Shown here: in pieces, positions 52,452-60,130 of the stretch
Layout: each line of letters opens with the position of its first letter
Position numbering within the stretch: the stretch's first letter is position 1
Made by a program: the position numbers and the translations under genes
From: Actinomyces sp. oral taxon 897
Lineage (GTDB): Bacteria > Actinomycetota > Actinomycetes > Actinomycetales > Actinomycetaceae
Direction: 5' to 3'
Assembly: GCF_002999235.1 (NCBI RefSeq)
Contig: NZ_CP027236.1
Location: forward strand, 1,922,001-1,986,000
DNA length: 64,000 bases
The notes under the pieces: generated by a model
Databases searched by the model: none
What the model saw: only the letters and a program-made list of their open reading frames with translations
What the model was told of the DNA's origin: nothing

Positions 52452-52696
52452 GGTGTACCCGGTTCGGTGCTCCGGCTCGGTACCCCGGATCTTGGTGTAC
52501 CCAGCTCGGTGGCCCGGCTAGGCGTCCCGCGCCCCGTCCCATGAGGACAGCAGAGGCTTACGCCATGCCGTCCGCTCAGAACCGCCTCTGGGCCTCGGGC
52601 CCGGGGGTGGGGTCCCCGCAGCGCCTGGCGGGCCTTACCGGACCTGCTCGGGGGTGACCCCGGGACAGTCGGGATCCCTGCAGCGCCTGGCGGGCC
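52452..52696. repeat. Two pairs of short direct repeats
   Basis: GGTGTACCCGGTTCGGTG at 52452 and GGTGTACCCAGCTCGGTG at 52494 (42 bp apart, similarity continuing for about 29 bp). GCAGCGCCTGGCGGGCCT occurs near 52619 and again near 52680. The latter copy abuts the stop of the following minus-strand gene. No ORF here. Confidence 0.65.
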
Positions 52697-53026
52697 TCAG
52701 CTGGCGTCTCCGCCGTCGACGTCGTCCTGCCGGAGCCGGGCCTCGACCCGCTCGACCTTGGCGCTCAGCTGTCCCGTCCAGCCGGGGCGGATGTCGGCCT
52801 TGAGGACGAGGGCCACGCGGGGGCTCACCTCGGCCACGGCCTGGCAGGCAGCCTTGACTACCGCCATGCACTCGTCCCACTCCCCCTCAATGGTGGTGAA
52901 CATGGAGGTGGTCTCACTGGGCAGGCCGGAGCTGCGCACCACGCGCACGGCCCGGGCCACCGCCTCGGACACCGAGCCGTCAGGCGCGTCGGTAGTGGTG
53001 GGGGACACGGAGAAGGCGACGAGCAT
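52697..53026 (-). CDS. MTH1187/YkoF-type thiamine-binding family protein
   Basis: The protein has 109 residues from ATG 53026. The pattern MLVAFSVSPTTTDAPDGSVS, AVRVVRSSGLPSETTSMFTT, EGEWDECMAVVKAACQAVAE and RVALVLKADIRPGWTGQLSA matches the MTH1187 (UPF0045) ferredoxin-like fold family, in which the pocket can bind thiamine or a related compound. It stands alone between the distal immunity-like paralogue and the CRISPR array. It has no obvious connection to either. Confidence 0.88.
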   Translation of the reverse strand: MLVAFSVSPTTTDAPDGSVSEAVARAVRVVRSSGLPSETTSMFTTIEGEWDECMAVVKAACQAVAEVSPRVALVLKADIRPGWTGQLSAKVERVEARLRQDDVDGGDAS

Positions 53027-53284
53027 GCCCCCAGGTTAGCCGGACCAGCCGAGCTGGTGTTGGCTGGCCGACCAACCAGGCTAACCAGAGCAACCGAGCT
53101 GGCCCGGCGCGCCCTGCCACGTACCGCGGCAGCTCGAAAGGGCAGCCGGGCTGGCGCAGGGCACACCCCGCCCCACGACCAAGGGGACCGGCATTGATCT
53201 CAGCGCGAACGGGCGCTCTCATTCACCCATGCTCCCACGGATGAGGGGACCAGCATACGGAGCACTACGGAGAACTGCGTGTAG

Positions 53285-53406
53285 GGGAACATTCTGTGCA
53301 CAGGAGAACATTTTGTACAGAGAGTAACCGATTGCGCACAAAGTAACCAATCCAGGTCACTTTGTGCGCAAAACGTCCCGCTCTGCACAAAATGTTCCCC
53401 TGTGCG
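53285..53406. repeat. 52-bp inverted repeat with 6-bp loop
   Basis: 53297-53348 and 53355-53406 are inverted copies. Outer 26 bp agree at 23 positions (AGGAGAACATTTTGTACAGA against the complement of CTCTGCACAAAATGTTCCCC), inner 15 bp at 14 (GCGCACAAAGTAACC), and an 11-bp middle is unrelated. GGGAACATTCTGTGCACAGG at 53285 is an additional direct copy of the outer arm. No coding potential. Confidence 0.85.
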
Positions 53407-53482
53407 TGGTAGCCGCCAGAGGACTAGGTCCCGGCCTGTTCGAGCCCTTTGAGCTGGTCACCGTGGTCCGCCCGTGAGGTGG

Positions 53483-53733
53483 TGAGCTGGTGACGCAAAA
53501 GTGCGGGGTGGCCCCTGACCGCCCGTGCCCGCGCGTGGATGCGCCGGGCCGGGGGGTCTTAATGCACCTAGCGGTGCGGGGTGCTCCCTGACGTTCCAAC
53601 CGAGCGGATCCTGGCAGTGCTCCCGAGTCTTAATGCACCTAGCGGTGCGGGGTGCTCCCTGACGACCCCTACAACCAGAAAGGTTACTATCATGGAGTCT
53701 TAATGCACCTAGCGGTGCGGGGTGCTCCCTGAC
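53483..53733 (-). CRISPR. Short orphan CRISPR array
   Basis: Three identical 37-nt repeats occupy 53556-53592, 53627-53663 and 53697-53733, with unrelated spacers of 34 and 33 nt. A fourth, degenerate repeat is at about 53483-53519 (its GTGCGGGGTGGCCCCTGAC end matches) with a 36-nt spacer. The repeat holds the dyad GCACC-TAGC-GGTGC. A degenerate terminal repeat normally marks the leader-distal end, and the AT-richer DNA lies to the right. I therefore infer transcription leftward, with repeats ending ATTAAGAC. No cas genes are in the window. Confidence 0.92.
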
Positions 53734-53939
53734 CCCTGCTCCTGGGAGGCGCGTGGTTGCAACGTTTCCAGGGGCTGGATCGCCACCGGCCCTGCGGGGC
53801 CCTTAATAATGTCCCTGATCCTACCACGCAGGGTCTCAAGACTTGCGGTTCTAAACCCGTCTCCGGAAAATCGATTGCACTTATATTCCAGTGGAGTCGT
53901 CCTGGCCGCGTGAGCCCTGGCATCACCCACGCCCCGACC
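53734..53939 (-). other. Presumed CRISPR leader region
   Basis: This is an AT-richer tract (for example CTTAATAATG and TCGATTGCACTTATATTCC) between the array and the last immunity-like gene. A short minus-strand ORF (about 53709-53930, SLETLRGRIRDIIKGPAGPV) runs into the first repeat. I regard it as non-coding or a fragment. Confidence 0.4.
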
Positions 53940-53975
53940 TCACGCGGCACCCTGCGAGACCTCAGGACACGCCCA
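53901..53975. repeat. Array boundary repeat (copies at 53901, 54904, 56740)
   Basis: CCTGGCCGCGTGAGCCCTGG, then CATCACCCACG and CACCCTGCGAGACCTCAGGA, is found next to the stop codons of three of the five tandem genes (from 53901, 54904 and 56740). A decayed copy is at 54842. The copies mark recombination junctions of the array. Confidence 0.8.
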
Positions 53976-54767
53976 GCTCCAGGAGGAGTCGGAGTACTCC
54001 TCCTCGGTGGACTCCAGAACATCCAGGACCGTCTGAAGAGCATATGGTCCGTCAAGTCGGTGACGCTTTGAGACGCTGCGAGAGAAGGTGTCCAGCAGCC
54101 GCTGGAACTGACGGCACGACACCGGAAGGAGCGACATGGGGAACCGCATCTCATCAACTCTTCCTTGTGTGTTAACAAGCAGGTCCCCGCCGTTTACGTG
54201 CGAGGCCGAGGGCTTCTGCGACCAGGGAATGAAACTGCTTTGCCCCGTGATCCGGGTAAGCCGAACACCCTCACCCGTAACGAGGATGCGCTCCCTCGCA
54301 GGCAGACTCCTCCAGAAACAACGTACAGCGCCCACGGAAGACAGTACGAACGCGACGCCAAGGAAAGACCCTGGAAGATAATCGCTGCAAATCATTTCGA
54401 ACGCGCCAGAGAAAGCAAATGATAAATACAGTACCCACGGCGCCAGATCAAGTATCATCAATTCTCGTGGCACCTCCATAACGACTCCACTTTCAGTCGC
54501 CGACCACAGAGAGCGCCCTGCCCTCATATAGTGTCTCAAACGGATCAACGACACCGCATAGATCGTGAACATCCCACCTAGAGGAAGATAAGCCAAGAAT
54601 ATTACTGGATCCTCTAGCACGGCCAGCAGAAGAAGCGGGGACGATAATGCCGCACCCCCGGAGAATATCATTGTATTCTTACGTCGCCCTCGATCCGCCT
54701 CGGCGCAGGTCCCAATGCGTCTGCTCCTCAGCCAAGAAGGCCATATAAGTTCATATTCTTCTAACAT
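53940..54767 (-). CDS. Tandem immunity-like polytopic membrane protein A1 (subfamily A)
   Basis: The protein has 275 residues from ATG 54767. It begins LEEYELIWPSWLRSRRIGTC, then has a helical pair (SPLLLLAVLEDPVIFLAYLP and MFTIYAVSLIRL), a Trp/Arg segment (GRSLWSATESGVVMEVPREL), and two more hydrophobic regions (LAPWVLYLSFAFSGAFEMIC, FLGVAFVLSSVGAVRCFWRS). A C-terminal cytoplasmic domain starts ERILVTGEGVRLTRITGQSS, resembling a PH-type strand pattern, and ends PVSCRQFQRLLDTFSRSVSK to STEEEYSDSSWSWACPEVSQ. It is almost identical to the A3 paralogue at 57705-58550, indicating recent duplication or gene conversion. Proposed role: membrane immunity protein against the effector encoded upstream (inference). 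Confidence 0.8.
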   Translation of the reverse strand: MLEEYELIWPSWLRSRRIGTCAEADRGRRKNTMIFSGGAALSSPLLLLAVLEDPVIFLAYLPLGGMFTIYAVSLIRLRHYMRAGRSLWSATESGVVMEVPRELMILDLAPWVLYLSFAFSGAFEMICSDYLPGSFLGVAFVLSSVGAVRCFWRSLPARERILVTGEGVRLTRITGQSSFIPWSQKPSASHVNGGDLLVNTQGRVDEMRFPMSLLPVSCRQFQRLLDTFSRSVSKRHRLDGPYALQTVLDVLESTEEEYSDSSWSWACPEVSQGAA

Positions 54768-54925
54768 TAGGATTTCTCCAGCACCCCACGACAGTGTGGC
54801 TGGACCACCTTCCAATGTTCTCCGCAGGCCGCACTGGGCCCGCCTGAGCACGTGAGCCTTGGCATCACTTCCTCTTCCTGTCGCCCAGATTCTGAGGGCC
54901 TCGCCTGGCCGCGTGAGCCCTGGCA

Positions 54926-55753
54926 TCACCCACGTCCCGGCCTCCACGCGCCACCCTGCGAGACCTCAGGAGGCGCCCAGGTCCAGGAGGAGTCGGAGTA
55001 CTCCTCCTCGGTGGGCTCCAGAACGTCCAGGACCGTCTGAAGAGCGTGCGGCCCGTCAAGCCGACGTCGCCACTGCCTCGAGGAACGGGGCGAGAAGGCA
55101 TCCACCAGACGCTGGATCTGACGGCTCGACACCGGCACGTAGGCCATAGGGAACTGCCAACCCTCATGTAGGTCGCTTGTCCCGATAAAAAGGGACGGCC
55201 CTCTGCCTCCCTGGACGACCGGCTCCTGGGACCAGTCAAAGGACACCTGCTCGCCATTGATCCGGGTAAAACGGATCCTCTTGCCGTCAAGGAGGATACG
55301 CTCAGCCTCCGGCCCCCCTTCCCGGAACATAAGCACAAGATATACTGACCCGCAGATTCCGGCACCGCCGACAGCTCCTCCGGAAACAGCGGGAGCCCCT
55401 AGGGCGTGAATCAGGACCGCCCCTGGAAGACCGAGCATCATGAGCCCCCACGGAACCAGTTCCCAGACAATGATCTCCCGGGGAACCACCATGGTCACAC
55501 CACGATCTGTGCCACGCCAGAGGCATCGGCCTTCACGTATGTACGACCTGATCCGGGCAAATGAGATGCTGTAGACCAGGAAGATGATACCGGTCCACAG
55601 GAGGATAATCATTATCCCGTACGCCCCGAACGCTGACAGGAGCGCGCCCAGAAAACACGAAGCCGTCATGACGCGCAATATCGTCAAAGTATTGACACGC
55701 TTACGGTCATACTTATCGCAGGCCCAGAGCTCGTCATCTTTCTTCAACAACAC
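54926..55753 (-). CDS. Tandem immunity-like polytopic membrane protein B1 (subfamily B)
   Basis: The 275-residue protein starts MLLKKDDELWACDKYDRKRV. It has helices TASCFLGALLSAFGAYGIMI, ILLWTGIIFLVYSISFAR, VPWGLMMLGLPGAVLIHALG and GGAGICGSVYLVLMF, and the domain ERILLDGKRIRFTRINGEQV. The shared C-terminus is PVSSRQIQRLVDAFSPRSSR, then TVLDVLEPTEEEYSDSSWTW. Subfamily B differs from A in its N-terminal charge pattern (LKKxD...CxxYDRxRx) and first helices but ends in the same tail. It lies 158 bp upstream of A1. GC content is lower than in the core genes. Function inferred only from array context. Confidence 0.8.
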   Translation of the reverse strand: MLLKKDDELWACDKYDRKRVNTLTILRVMTASCFLGALLSAFGAYGIMIILLWTGIIFLVYSISFARIRSYIREGRCLWRGTDRGVTMVVPREIIVWELVPWGLMMLGLPGAVLIHALGAPAVSGGAVGGAGICGSVYLVLMFREGGPEAERILLDGKRIRFTRINGEQVSFDWSQEPVVQGGRGPSLFIGTSDLHEGWQFPMAYVPVSSRQIQRLVDAFSPRSSRQWRRRLDGPHALQTVLDVLEPTEEEYSDSSWTWAPPEVSQGGAWRPGRG

Positions 55754-55821
55754 AGGCTCCTATCGCTGCAGGGCGAGCGCGCCGCCTCGGCGCAGCTGCC
55801 ACCAGATCCCCGGTCATAACC

Positions 55822-56664
55822 TCACCACCACTTTCTCCGGTATTGCGCACGGTGCCGCGAGGCGTCACGAGGCGCCCAGGTCCAGGAGGAGTCGGCACAC
55901 TCCTCCTCGGTAGGTTCCAGGACGTCCAGGACCGTCTGAAGAGCGTACGGCCCATCAAGCCGGTGACGCTTTGAGACGCTGCGAGAAAAGGTGCCTAGCA
56001 GACGCTGGAACTGACGGCACGACACCGGAAGTAGAAACATGGGGAACCGCATACCGCCAACTTTTCCTTTTGCGTTAATAAGCAGTTCACCACCGTTTAC
56101 GTGCGAGGCCGAGGGCTTCTGTGACCAGGGAATGAAACTGTTTTGCCCCGTGATTCGGGTAAGCCGAATGCCCTCACCTGTAACGAGGATGCGTTCCCTC
56201 GCAGGCAGACCTCTCCAAAAACAACATATAGCACCCACGAGAGACAGTGCGCCCACGATGCCAAGGAAAAATCCCAGAAGGTCATCATCAAAAATCATCT
56301 CGAGCGCGCCACAAAAAGCAAACGACCCATACAGCACCCATGGCGTCAGATCAAGTATTATCAATTCCCGTGGCACCTCCATGACGATCCCACTTTCAGT
56401 TGCTGACCACAGAGAGCGCCCCATCCTCATATAGTGTCTCAAACGGATCAGCGACACCGCGTAGATCGCGAACAGCGCGCCCAGGGGAAGATAAACCAAG
56501 AGTATCGATGGAGCCCCTAGTTCGACCAACAGAAGAAGCGGGACCGATAACGCCGCGAGCCCGGAGCACATCACTGTATTCCTACGTCGTCCTCGATCCA
56601 CCTCGGCGCAGGTCCCAATGCGCCTGCTCCTCAGCCAAAAAGGCCATGCGGGCCCTTCTGTCAT
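55822..56664 (-). CDS. Tandem immunity-like polytopic membrane protein A2 (subfamily A)
   Basis: The 280-residue protein starts at ATG 56664 with GAGGAA upstream. It begins MTEGPAWPFWLRSRRIGTCA and has the same helices as A1 and A3 with scattered changes (SVPLLLLVELGAPSILLVYL, LTPWVLYGSFAFCGALEMIF, FFLGIVGALSLVGAICCFWR). The C-terminal domain ERILVTGEGIRLTRITGQNS is nearly identical to its relatives, and the tail reads PTEEECADSSWTWAPRDASR with an extended basic end (HRAQYRRKWW). The mixture of nearly identical and divergent blocks suggests recombination between copies. 68 bp separate it from B1. Confidence 0.8.
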   Translation of the reverse strand: MTEGPAWPFWLRSRRIGTCAEVDRGRRRNTVMCSGLAALSVPLLLLVELGAPSILLVYLPLGALFAIYAVSLIRLRHYMRMGRSLWSATESGIVMEVPRELIILDLTPWVLYGSFAFCGALEMIFDDDLLGFFLGIVGALSLVGAICCFWRGLPARERILVTGEGIRLTRITGQNSFIPWSQKPSASHVNGGELLINAKGKVGGMRFPMFLLPVSCRQFQRLLGTFSRSVSKRHRLDGPYALQTVLDVLEPTEEECADSSWTWAPRDASRHRAQYRRKWW

Positions 56665-56778
56665 GAAGATTCCTCAAGAACCCCGCAACAGTGTGGCTGG
56701 ACTACCTTCCAATGTTCCTCGCAGGACGCACCAGACCCGCCTGGCCGCGTGAGCCCTGGCATCACCCACGCCCTGACC

Positions 56779-57582
56779 TCACGCGCCACCCTGCGAGACC
56801 TCAGGACGCGCCCAGGTCCAGGAGGAGTCGGAGTACTCCTCCTCGGTAGGCTCCAGAACGTCCAGGACCGCGGTGAGGGCCTCCGGACTGCTCAAAGACG
56901 CCTGCAGTCCAGGGTCGTTGCTGAAGGCGTCCAGCAGCCGCTGGAGCTGACGGCACGACATCGGCACATAGCCCATGGGGAACTCCAATCGTCCGGGGTA
57001 GTATGCTGCCTCGATAAGAGCGCCTTGCCAGCTGGCACCAATGACCGCTGGCCTCTGCAGCCAGCTAATGGATACGTGCCCGCCAGTGGCCCAGGTAAAG
57101 CGGACGCCTTCATCGTGAAGGAGAATCCGTTCTACCTCCATGCCTCCGTTCCAGAGAATGCTCACAATGTGCATGGAACCGTAGATCCCAGCACCAGCGA
57201 AAAAGCCTACGGCAACCGCATTCCCTCCCAACGCACGCACCAAGACCGCCCCAGGAATACCGAGCGTCATAAGCACCCACTCGATCAGCTCCCGCATAAC
57301 GAGATCGCGAGGAACCTCCATGACCACGCCCAGGGCATTAGCGTGCCAGAGACGCCTGCCTCCAAGCAGGCACGACCTGACTCGGGCCAGTGACACGCTG
57401 CATGACAAAAAGGCTATGCCAGCCCACAAGCTGATAACCAGTATGTAGTACACGCCCAGTGCGAACAGGCAGGCAACCAGAAAGCTGAGAGCCGCCGTAA
57501 CACGACACGATATTAGCCCTCTTCTGCGCCTGCGATCAAACTCGCCACAGGTTAACACCTTATTCGTTTTCTTCTTCAGCAC
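56779..57582 (-). CDS. Tandem immunity-like polytopic membrane protein B2 (subfamily B)
   Basis: The 267-residue protein starts at GTG 57582 with GGGAGGGGG upstream. It starts VLKKKTNKVLTCGEFDRRRR, then helices SFLVACLFALGVYYILVISL, WAGIAFLSCSVSLARV, IEWVLMTLGIPGAVLVRALG and VAVGFFAGAGIYGSMHIVSI. The domain ERILLHDEGVRFTWATGGHV and tail PMSCRQLQRLLDAFSNDPGL, LEPTEEEYSDSSWTWARPEV follow. Its start overlaps the stop of a 39-codon leader ORF that derives from the 5' end of the SAV_915 gene of the effector operon (see 57576-57695), so its translation is probably coupled to that leader. Confidence 0.8.
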   Translation of the reverse strand: MLKKKTNKVLTCGEFDRRRRRGLISCRVTAALSFLVACLFALGVYYILVISLWAGIAFLSCSVSLARVRSCLLGGRRLWHANALGVVMEVPRDLVMRELIEWVLMTLGIPGAVLVRALGGNAVAVGFFAGAGIYGSMHIVSILWNGGMEVERILLHDEGVRFTWATGGHVSISWLQRPAVIGASWQGALIEAAYYPGRLEFPMGYVPMSCRQLQRLLDAFSNDPGLQASLSSPEALTAVLDVLEPTEEEYSDSSWTWARPEVSQGGA

Positions 57583-57695
57583 GACCCCCTCCCGACATCC
57601 AGCCCACATACGGGCGGGACAATGGTCTGCGGCCTCTCAGAGGATCTTCCTGCGGGAGCCGGGCGGGAGACGTCATAGCCGGGTCGGGGAACCAT
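57576..57695 (-). pseudogene. Truncated copy of the SAV_915 gene acting as a leader ORF
   Basis: ATG 57695 opens MVPRPGYDVSRPAPAGRSSE, then RPQTIVPPV. These 29 codons match the start of the SAV_915 gene at 60480 with one substitution, after which the copy diverges and stops at 57576. The stop overlaps the start of B2. The DNA upstream of the ATG is also copied, so the promoter of the effector operon may have been transplanted here. Confidence 0.75.
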
Positions 57696-57712
57696 ACGCA
57701 GAGCCTACTCCA
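57613..57712. repeat. 100-bp duplicate of the effector-operon 5' end
   Basis: 57613-57712 and 60398-60496 agree almost completely (for example CGGGCGGGACAATGGTCTGC and GGGTCGGGGAACCATACGCA are identical in both). The differences are a G/A at the CTGCRGGAGCC position and an A/G in GGGARRCGTCATAG. Confidence 0.9.
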
Positions 57713-58550
57713 CTCCGGTATTGTGCACGGTGTCGCGAGAGGTGTCAGGACGCGCCCAGGTCCAGGAGGAGTCGGAGTACTCCTCCTCGGTGGGCTCCAG
57801 GACGTCCAGGACCGTTCGAAGAGCGTATGGTCCGTCAAGTCGGTGACGCTTTGAGACGCTGCGAGAAAAGGTGTCCAGCAGACGCTGGAACTGACGGCAC
57901 GACACTGGAAGGAGAGACATGGGGAACCGCATCTCATCAACTCTTCCTTTTGTGTTAATAAGCAGGTCCCCGCCGTTTACGTGCGAGGCCGAGGGCTTCT
58001 GCGACCAGGGAATGAAACTGCTTTGTCCCGTGATTCGGGTAAGCCGAACTCCCTCACCCGTAACGAGGATGCGCTCCCTCGCAGGCAGACTCCTCCAGAA
58101 ACAACGTACAGCGCCCACGGAAGACAGTACGAACGCGACGCCAAGGAAAGATCCTGGAAGATAATCGCTGCAAATCATTTCGAACGCGCCAGAGAAAGCA
58201 AATGACAAATACATCACCCACGGCGCCAGGTCAAGTACTATCAGTTCCCGTGGCACCTCCATGACGACTCCACTTTCAGTCGCCGACCACAGAGAGCGTC
58301 CTGCCCTCATATAGTGTCTCAAACGGATCAGCGACACCGCATAGATCGTGAACAGCCCGCCCAGAGGAAGATAAGCCAAGAGTATTACTGGATCCTCTAG
58401 CACGGCCAGCAGAAGAAGCGGGGACGATAACGCCGCACCCCCGGAGAATATCATTGTATTCTTACGTCGCCCTCGATCCGCCTCGGCGCAGGTCCCAATG
58501 CGTCTGCTCCTCAGCCAAAAAGGCCATATAAGTTCATATTCTTCTAACAT
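57705..58550 (-). CDS. Tandem immunity-like polytopic membrane protein A3 (subfamily A), adjacent to effector
   Basis: The 281-residue protein starts at ATG 58550 with GGAGAAATCTTA upstream. It is nearly identical to A1 in its first 260 residues (LEEYELIWPFWLRSRRIGTC, LLLAVLEDPVILLAYLPLGG, FIPWSQKPSASHVNGGDLLI) and ends TEEEYSDSSWTWARPDTSRD. It is the first gene after the putative effector, 129 bp downstream of its stop. That is the usual place of the cognate immunity gene in toxin operons. The gap between them is AT-rich and may contain its own promoter. Confidence 0.82.
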   Translation of the reverse strand: MLEEYELIWPFWLRSRRIGTCAEADRGRRKNTMIFSGGAALSSPLLLLAVLEDPVILLAYLPLGGLFTIYAVSLIRLRHYMRAGRSLWSATESGVVMEVPRELIVLDLAPWVMYLSFAFSGAFEMICSDYLPGSFLGVAFVLSSVGAVRCFWRSLPARERILVTGEGVRLTRITGQSSFIPWSQKPSASHVNGGDLLINTKGRVDEMRFPMSLLPVSCRQFQRLLDTFSRSVSKRHRLDGPYALRTVLDVLEPTEEEYSDSSWTWARPDTSRDTVHNTGVE

Positions 58551-58679
58551 TAAGATTTCTCCAAGGCGTTACTGCAATCTACTTGTCCGAGCTAAGTTTA
58601 AAACGGCAGGGCGCGGGGCACTCACAAATGTGTGCGACCTTAAAATAAATGTGCATAAATGCCATCGACATTGTTGATC

Positions 58680-59837
58680 TTACTCAAATATTGCATCCCA
58701 AACCGACTCAGCTCCATCAGAAATGCAGTCCCAAACATCTTCCATGCCTTCATCTATCCACTCTCTCACCTCCAAAGGAACGACTTCTTCATAAACCCAC
58801 CCCGTAGCCATCGCAGCCACAGTACCGACTCCAGTAGCAACAAGCGCAGGCAACCAGCCTGTCACAAGAACGCTGCCCACACCGATAGTTGTTGCTATCG
58901 CAACGCCAGTTTCAACAGTGACCCGAGACGGGGAACTTCCTTGAGAAATGCTATAACCAGCAAAGACTAACGACGTCACGACTCCCACAGGGTTTGCGAT
59001 ACGACCAGCAACTTCCTTTATTTTTCCAGCTTGAGCTTTAAGCGAAACGGCAGTTCGCTTTTCGATACTCTTTTCGTTTGGAGCCCACTCTCCCGATCGC
59101 ACTTTTGGGCTAGGCGATTTTGCCCGCACTCGTTCGATCATCTTTTTAGTCGTCGCATCGGCAGCCAAAGCACGAAGATGCCATTCATAGACTCTGGAAG
59201 AAAACAGTCCCAGTGCGGTGCAGAACGCATCATTCTTATAATTTTTCGCAAGGACCATCACCCAACTACCTTCATTTGCCTCATCTATGACCATATGTTT
59301 GGCAACCCAGTCAGTGAGCTTCTGACGTATGTCTTTAACCTCCGTCTCAAGATCATTAAAGAGCTCTACCTTGTCCAGGTAGTCCTGATACGCGTCCTTA
59401 CGCTTCTGCCACTCCTTCTTCTGATCACGTGTGGCCCCGCGCGGAAGGTCTCCTGCGGGCTGGACCTCGACAGGATACTCGATAATCATATCATTAACTA
59501 CGAGGCCGCCGTCTGTAGCCTCGTCTCGGCAGTCGGCCATATCATCCTTGCGCCACTTGACCTGGTCCGCCCAGGATCGAATAATGTCAATGACGTCATC
59601 AAGGTCGTCTTCCGCGCTGTCGCACGCGGATCCGAGATCGTCCCCGATGGACCGGATCGTGTCCCCGAACTTCCCAGAGACTCTCATCCGAGAACGACGG
59701 CTGACGTTCATGTCTTTTTCAGCCTCTATGAAACCTTTCTTCAGCTTATCCAGCCAGTAAGCCGCGTTGTGAATGTCCTCTTCATTGGCGTCGATATCGG
59801 TGTCAATCTGTCTAAAACAAGCGCTAACCTCTGTCAT
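58680..59837 (-). CDS. Putative secreted effector with WXG100/LXG-like helical N-terminus and Gly/Ala-rich membrane region
   Basis: The protein has 385 residues. The first 200 residues are helical and charged (TEVSACFRQIDTDIDANEED, NAAYWLDKLKKGFIEAEKDM, SACDSAEDDLDDVIDIIRSW), the style of WXG100/LXG-type secretion modules. The middle is basic (RRVRAKSP-type). Residues about 275-355 are glycine/alanine/valine-rich hydrophobic helices: NPVGVVTSLVFAGYSISQG, TVETGVAIATTIGVGSVLVT and LPALVATGVGTVAAMATGWV, a glycine-zipper-like pattern. The end is acidic (EWIDEGMEDVWDCISDGAES). No enzymatic toxin domain is seen, so membrane insertion is the most plausible activity. The ATG overlaps the WXG100-like gene by four bases. 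Toxin assignment is inference from context. Confidence 0.7.
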   Translation of the reverse strand: MTEVSACFRQIDTDIDANEEDIHNAAYWLDKLKKGFIEAEKDMNVSRRSRMRVSGKFGDTIRSIGDDLGSACDSAEDDLDDVIDIIRSWADQVKWRKDDMADCRDEATDGGLVVNDMIIEYPVEVQPAGDLPRGATRDQKKEWQKRKDAYQDYLDKVELFNDLETEVKDIRQKLTDWVAKHMVIDEANEGSWVMVLAKNYKNDAFCTALGLFSSRVYEWHLRALAADATTKKMIERVRAKSPSPKVRSGEWAPNEKSIEKRTAVSLKAQAGKIKEVAGRIANPVGVVTSLVFAGYSISQGSSPSRVTVETGVAIATTIGVGSVLVTGWLPALVATGVGTVAAMATGWVYEEVVPLEVREWIDEGMEDVWDCISDGAESVWDAIFE

Positions 59838-60130
59838 TGTTCCATTTCCTTAGCCAAGACGGAAAGACTGTCGGCAATCTCCTGGTCAACACCGACAAAC
59901 TGGTCAATACCCTTACGAACCAAACCTGAAGTCTGACCCGCCAAGGACGCAAAGAGTTCTGCCGCCTCCGAGAAACGGCTAATCTGGGCTACGATATATG
60001 CTGTCCCATCACCTGCTAGTACTCTGGAAGGCATTGTAGGCGCAGCAGCTTCGAGATTCGTCTGTGCGCTATCCAGGTGTCGGGCGAACTCTCGTGCGCT
60101 CTCGTAGTCGACCTCCAGCTGCCTGCTCAT
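59834..60130 (-). CDS. WXG100/EspC-like type VII secretion protein
   Basis: The 98-residue, all-helical protein reads LEVDYESAREFARHLDSAQT, NLEAAAPTMPSRVLAGDG, VAQISRFSEAAELFASLAGQ, TSGLVRKGIDQFVGVDQEIA. Two long helices separated by a short turn, with the N-terminal 'FARHLDxAxxxLExAA', fit the EspC/WXG100-like partner or chaperone group, although the literal WxG is absent. It overlaps the flanking genes by four bases on each side, forming a tight three-gene operon. It probably escorts the effector to an ESX-type secretion machine encoded elsewhere. Confidence 0.75.
   Translation of the reverse strand: MSRQLEVDYESAREFARHLDSAQTNLEAAAPTMPSRVLAGDGTAYIVAQISRFSEAAELFASLAGQTSGLVRKGIDQFVGVDQEIADSLSVLAKEMEQ

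Noticed and set aside
53709-53930. 73-codon minus-strand ORF running into the CRISPR
   Set aside because: It crosses a CRISPR repeat at its end and has no ribosome site; more likely part of the leader or a decayed gene piece.
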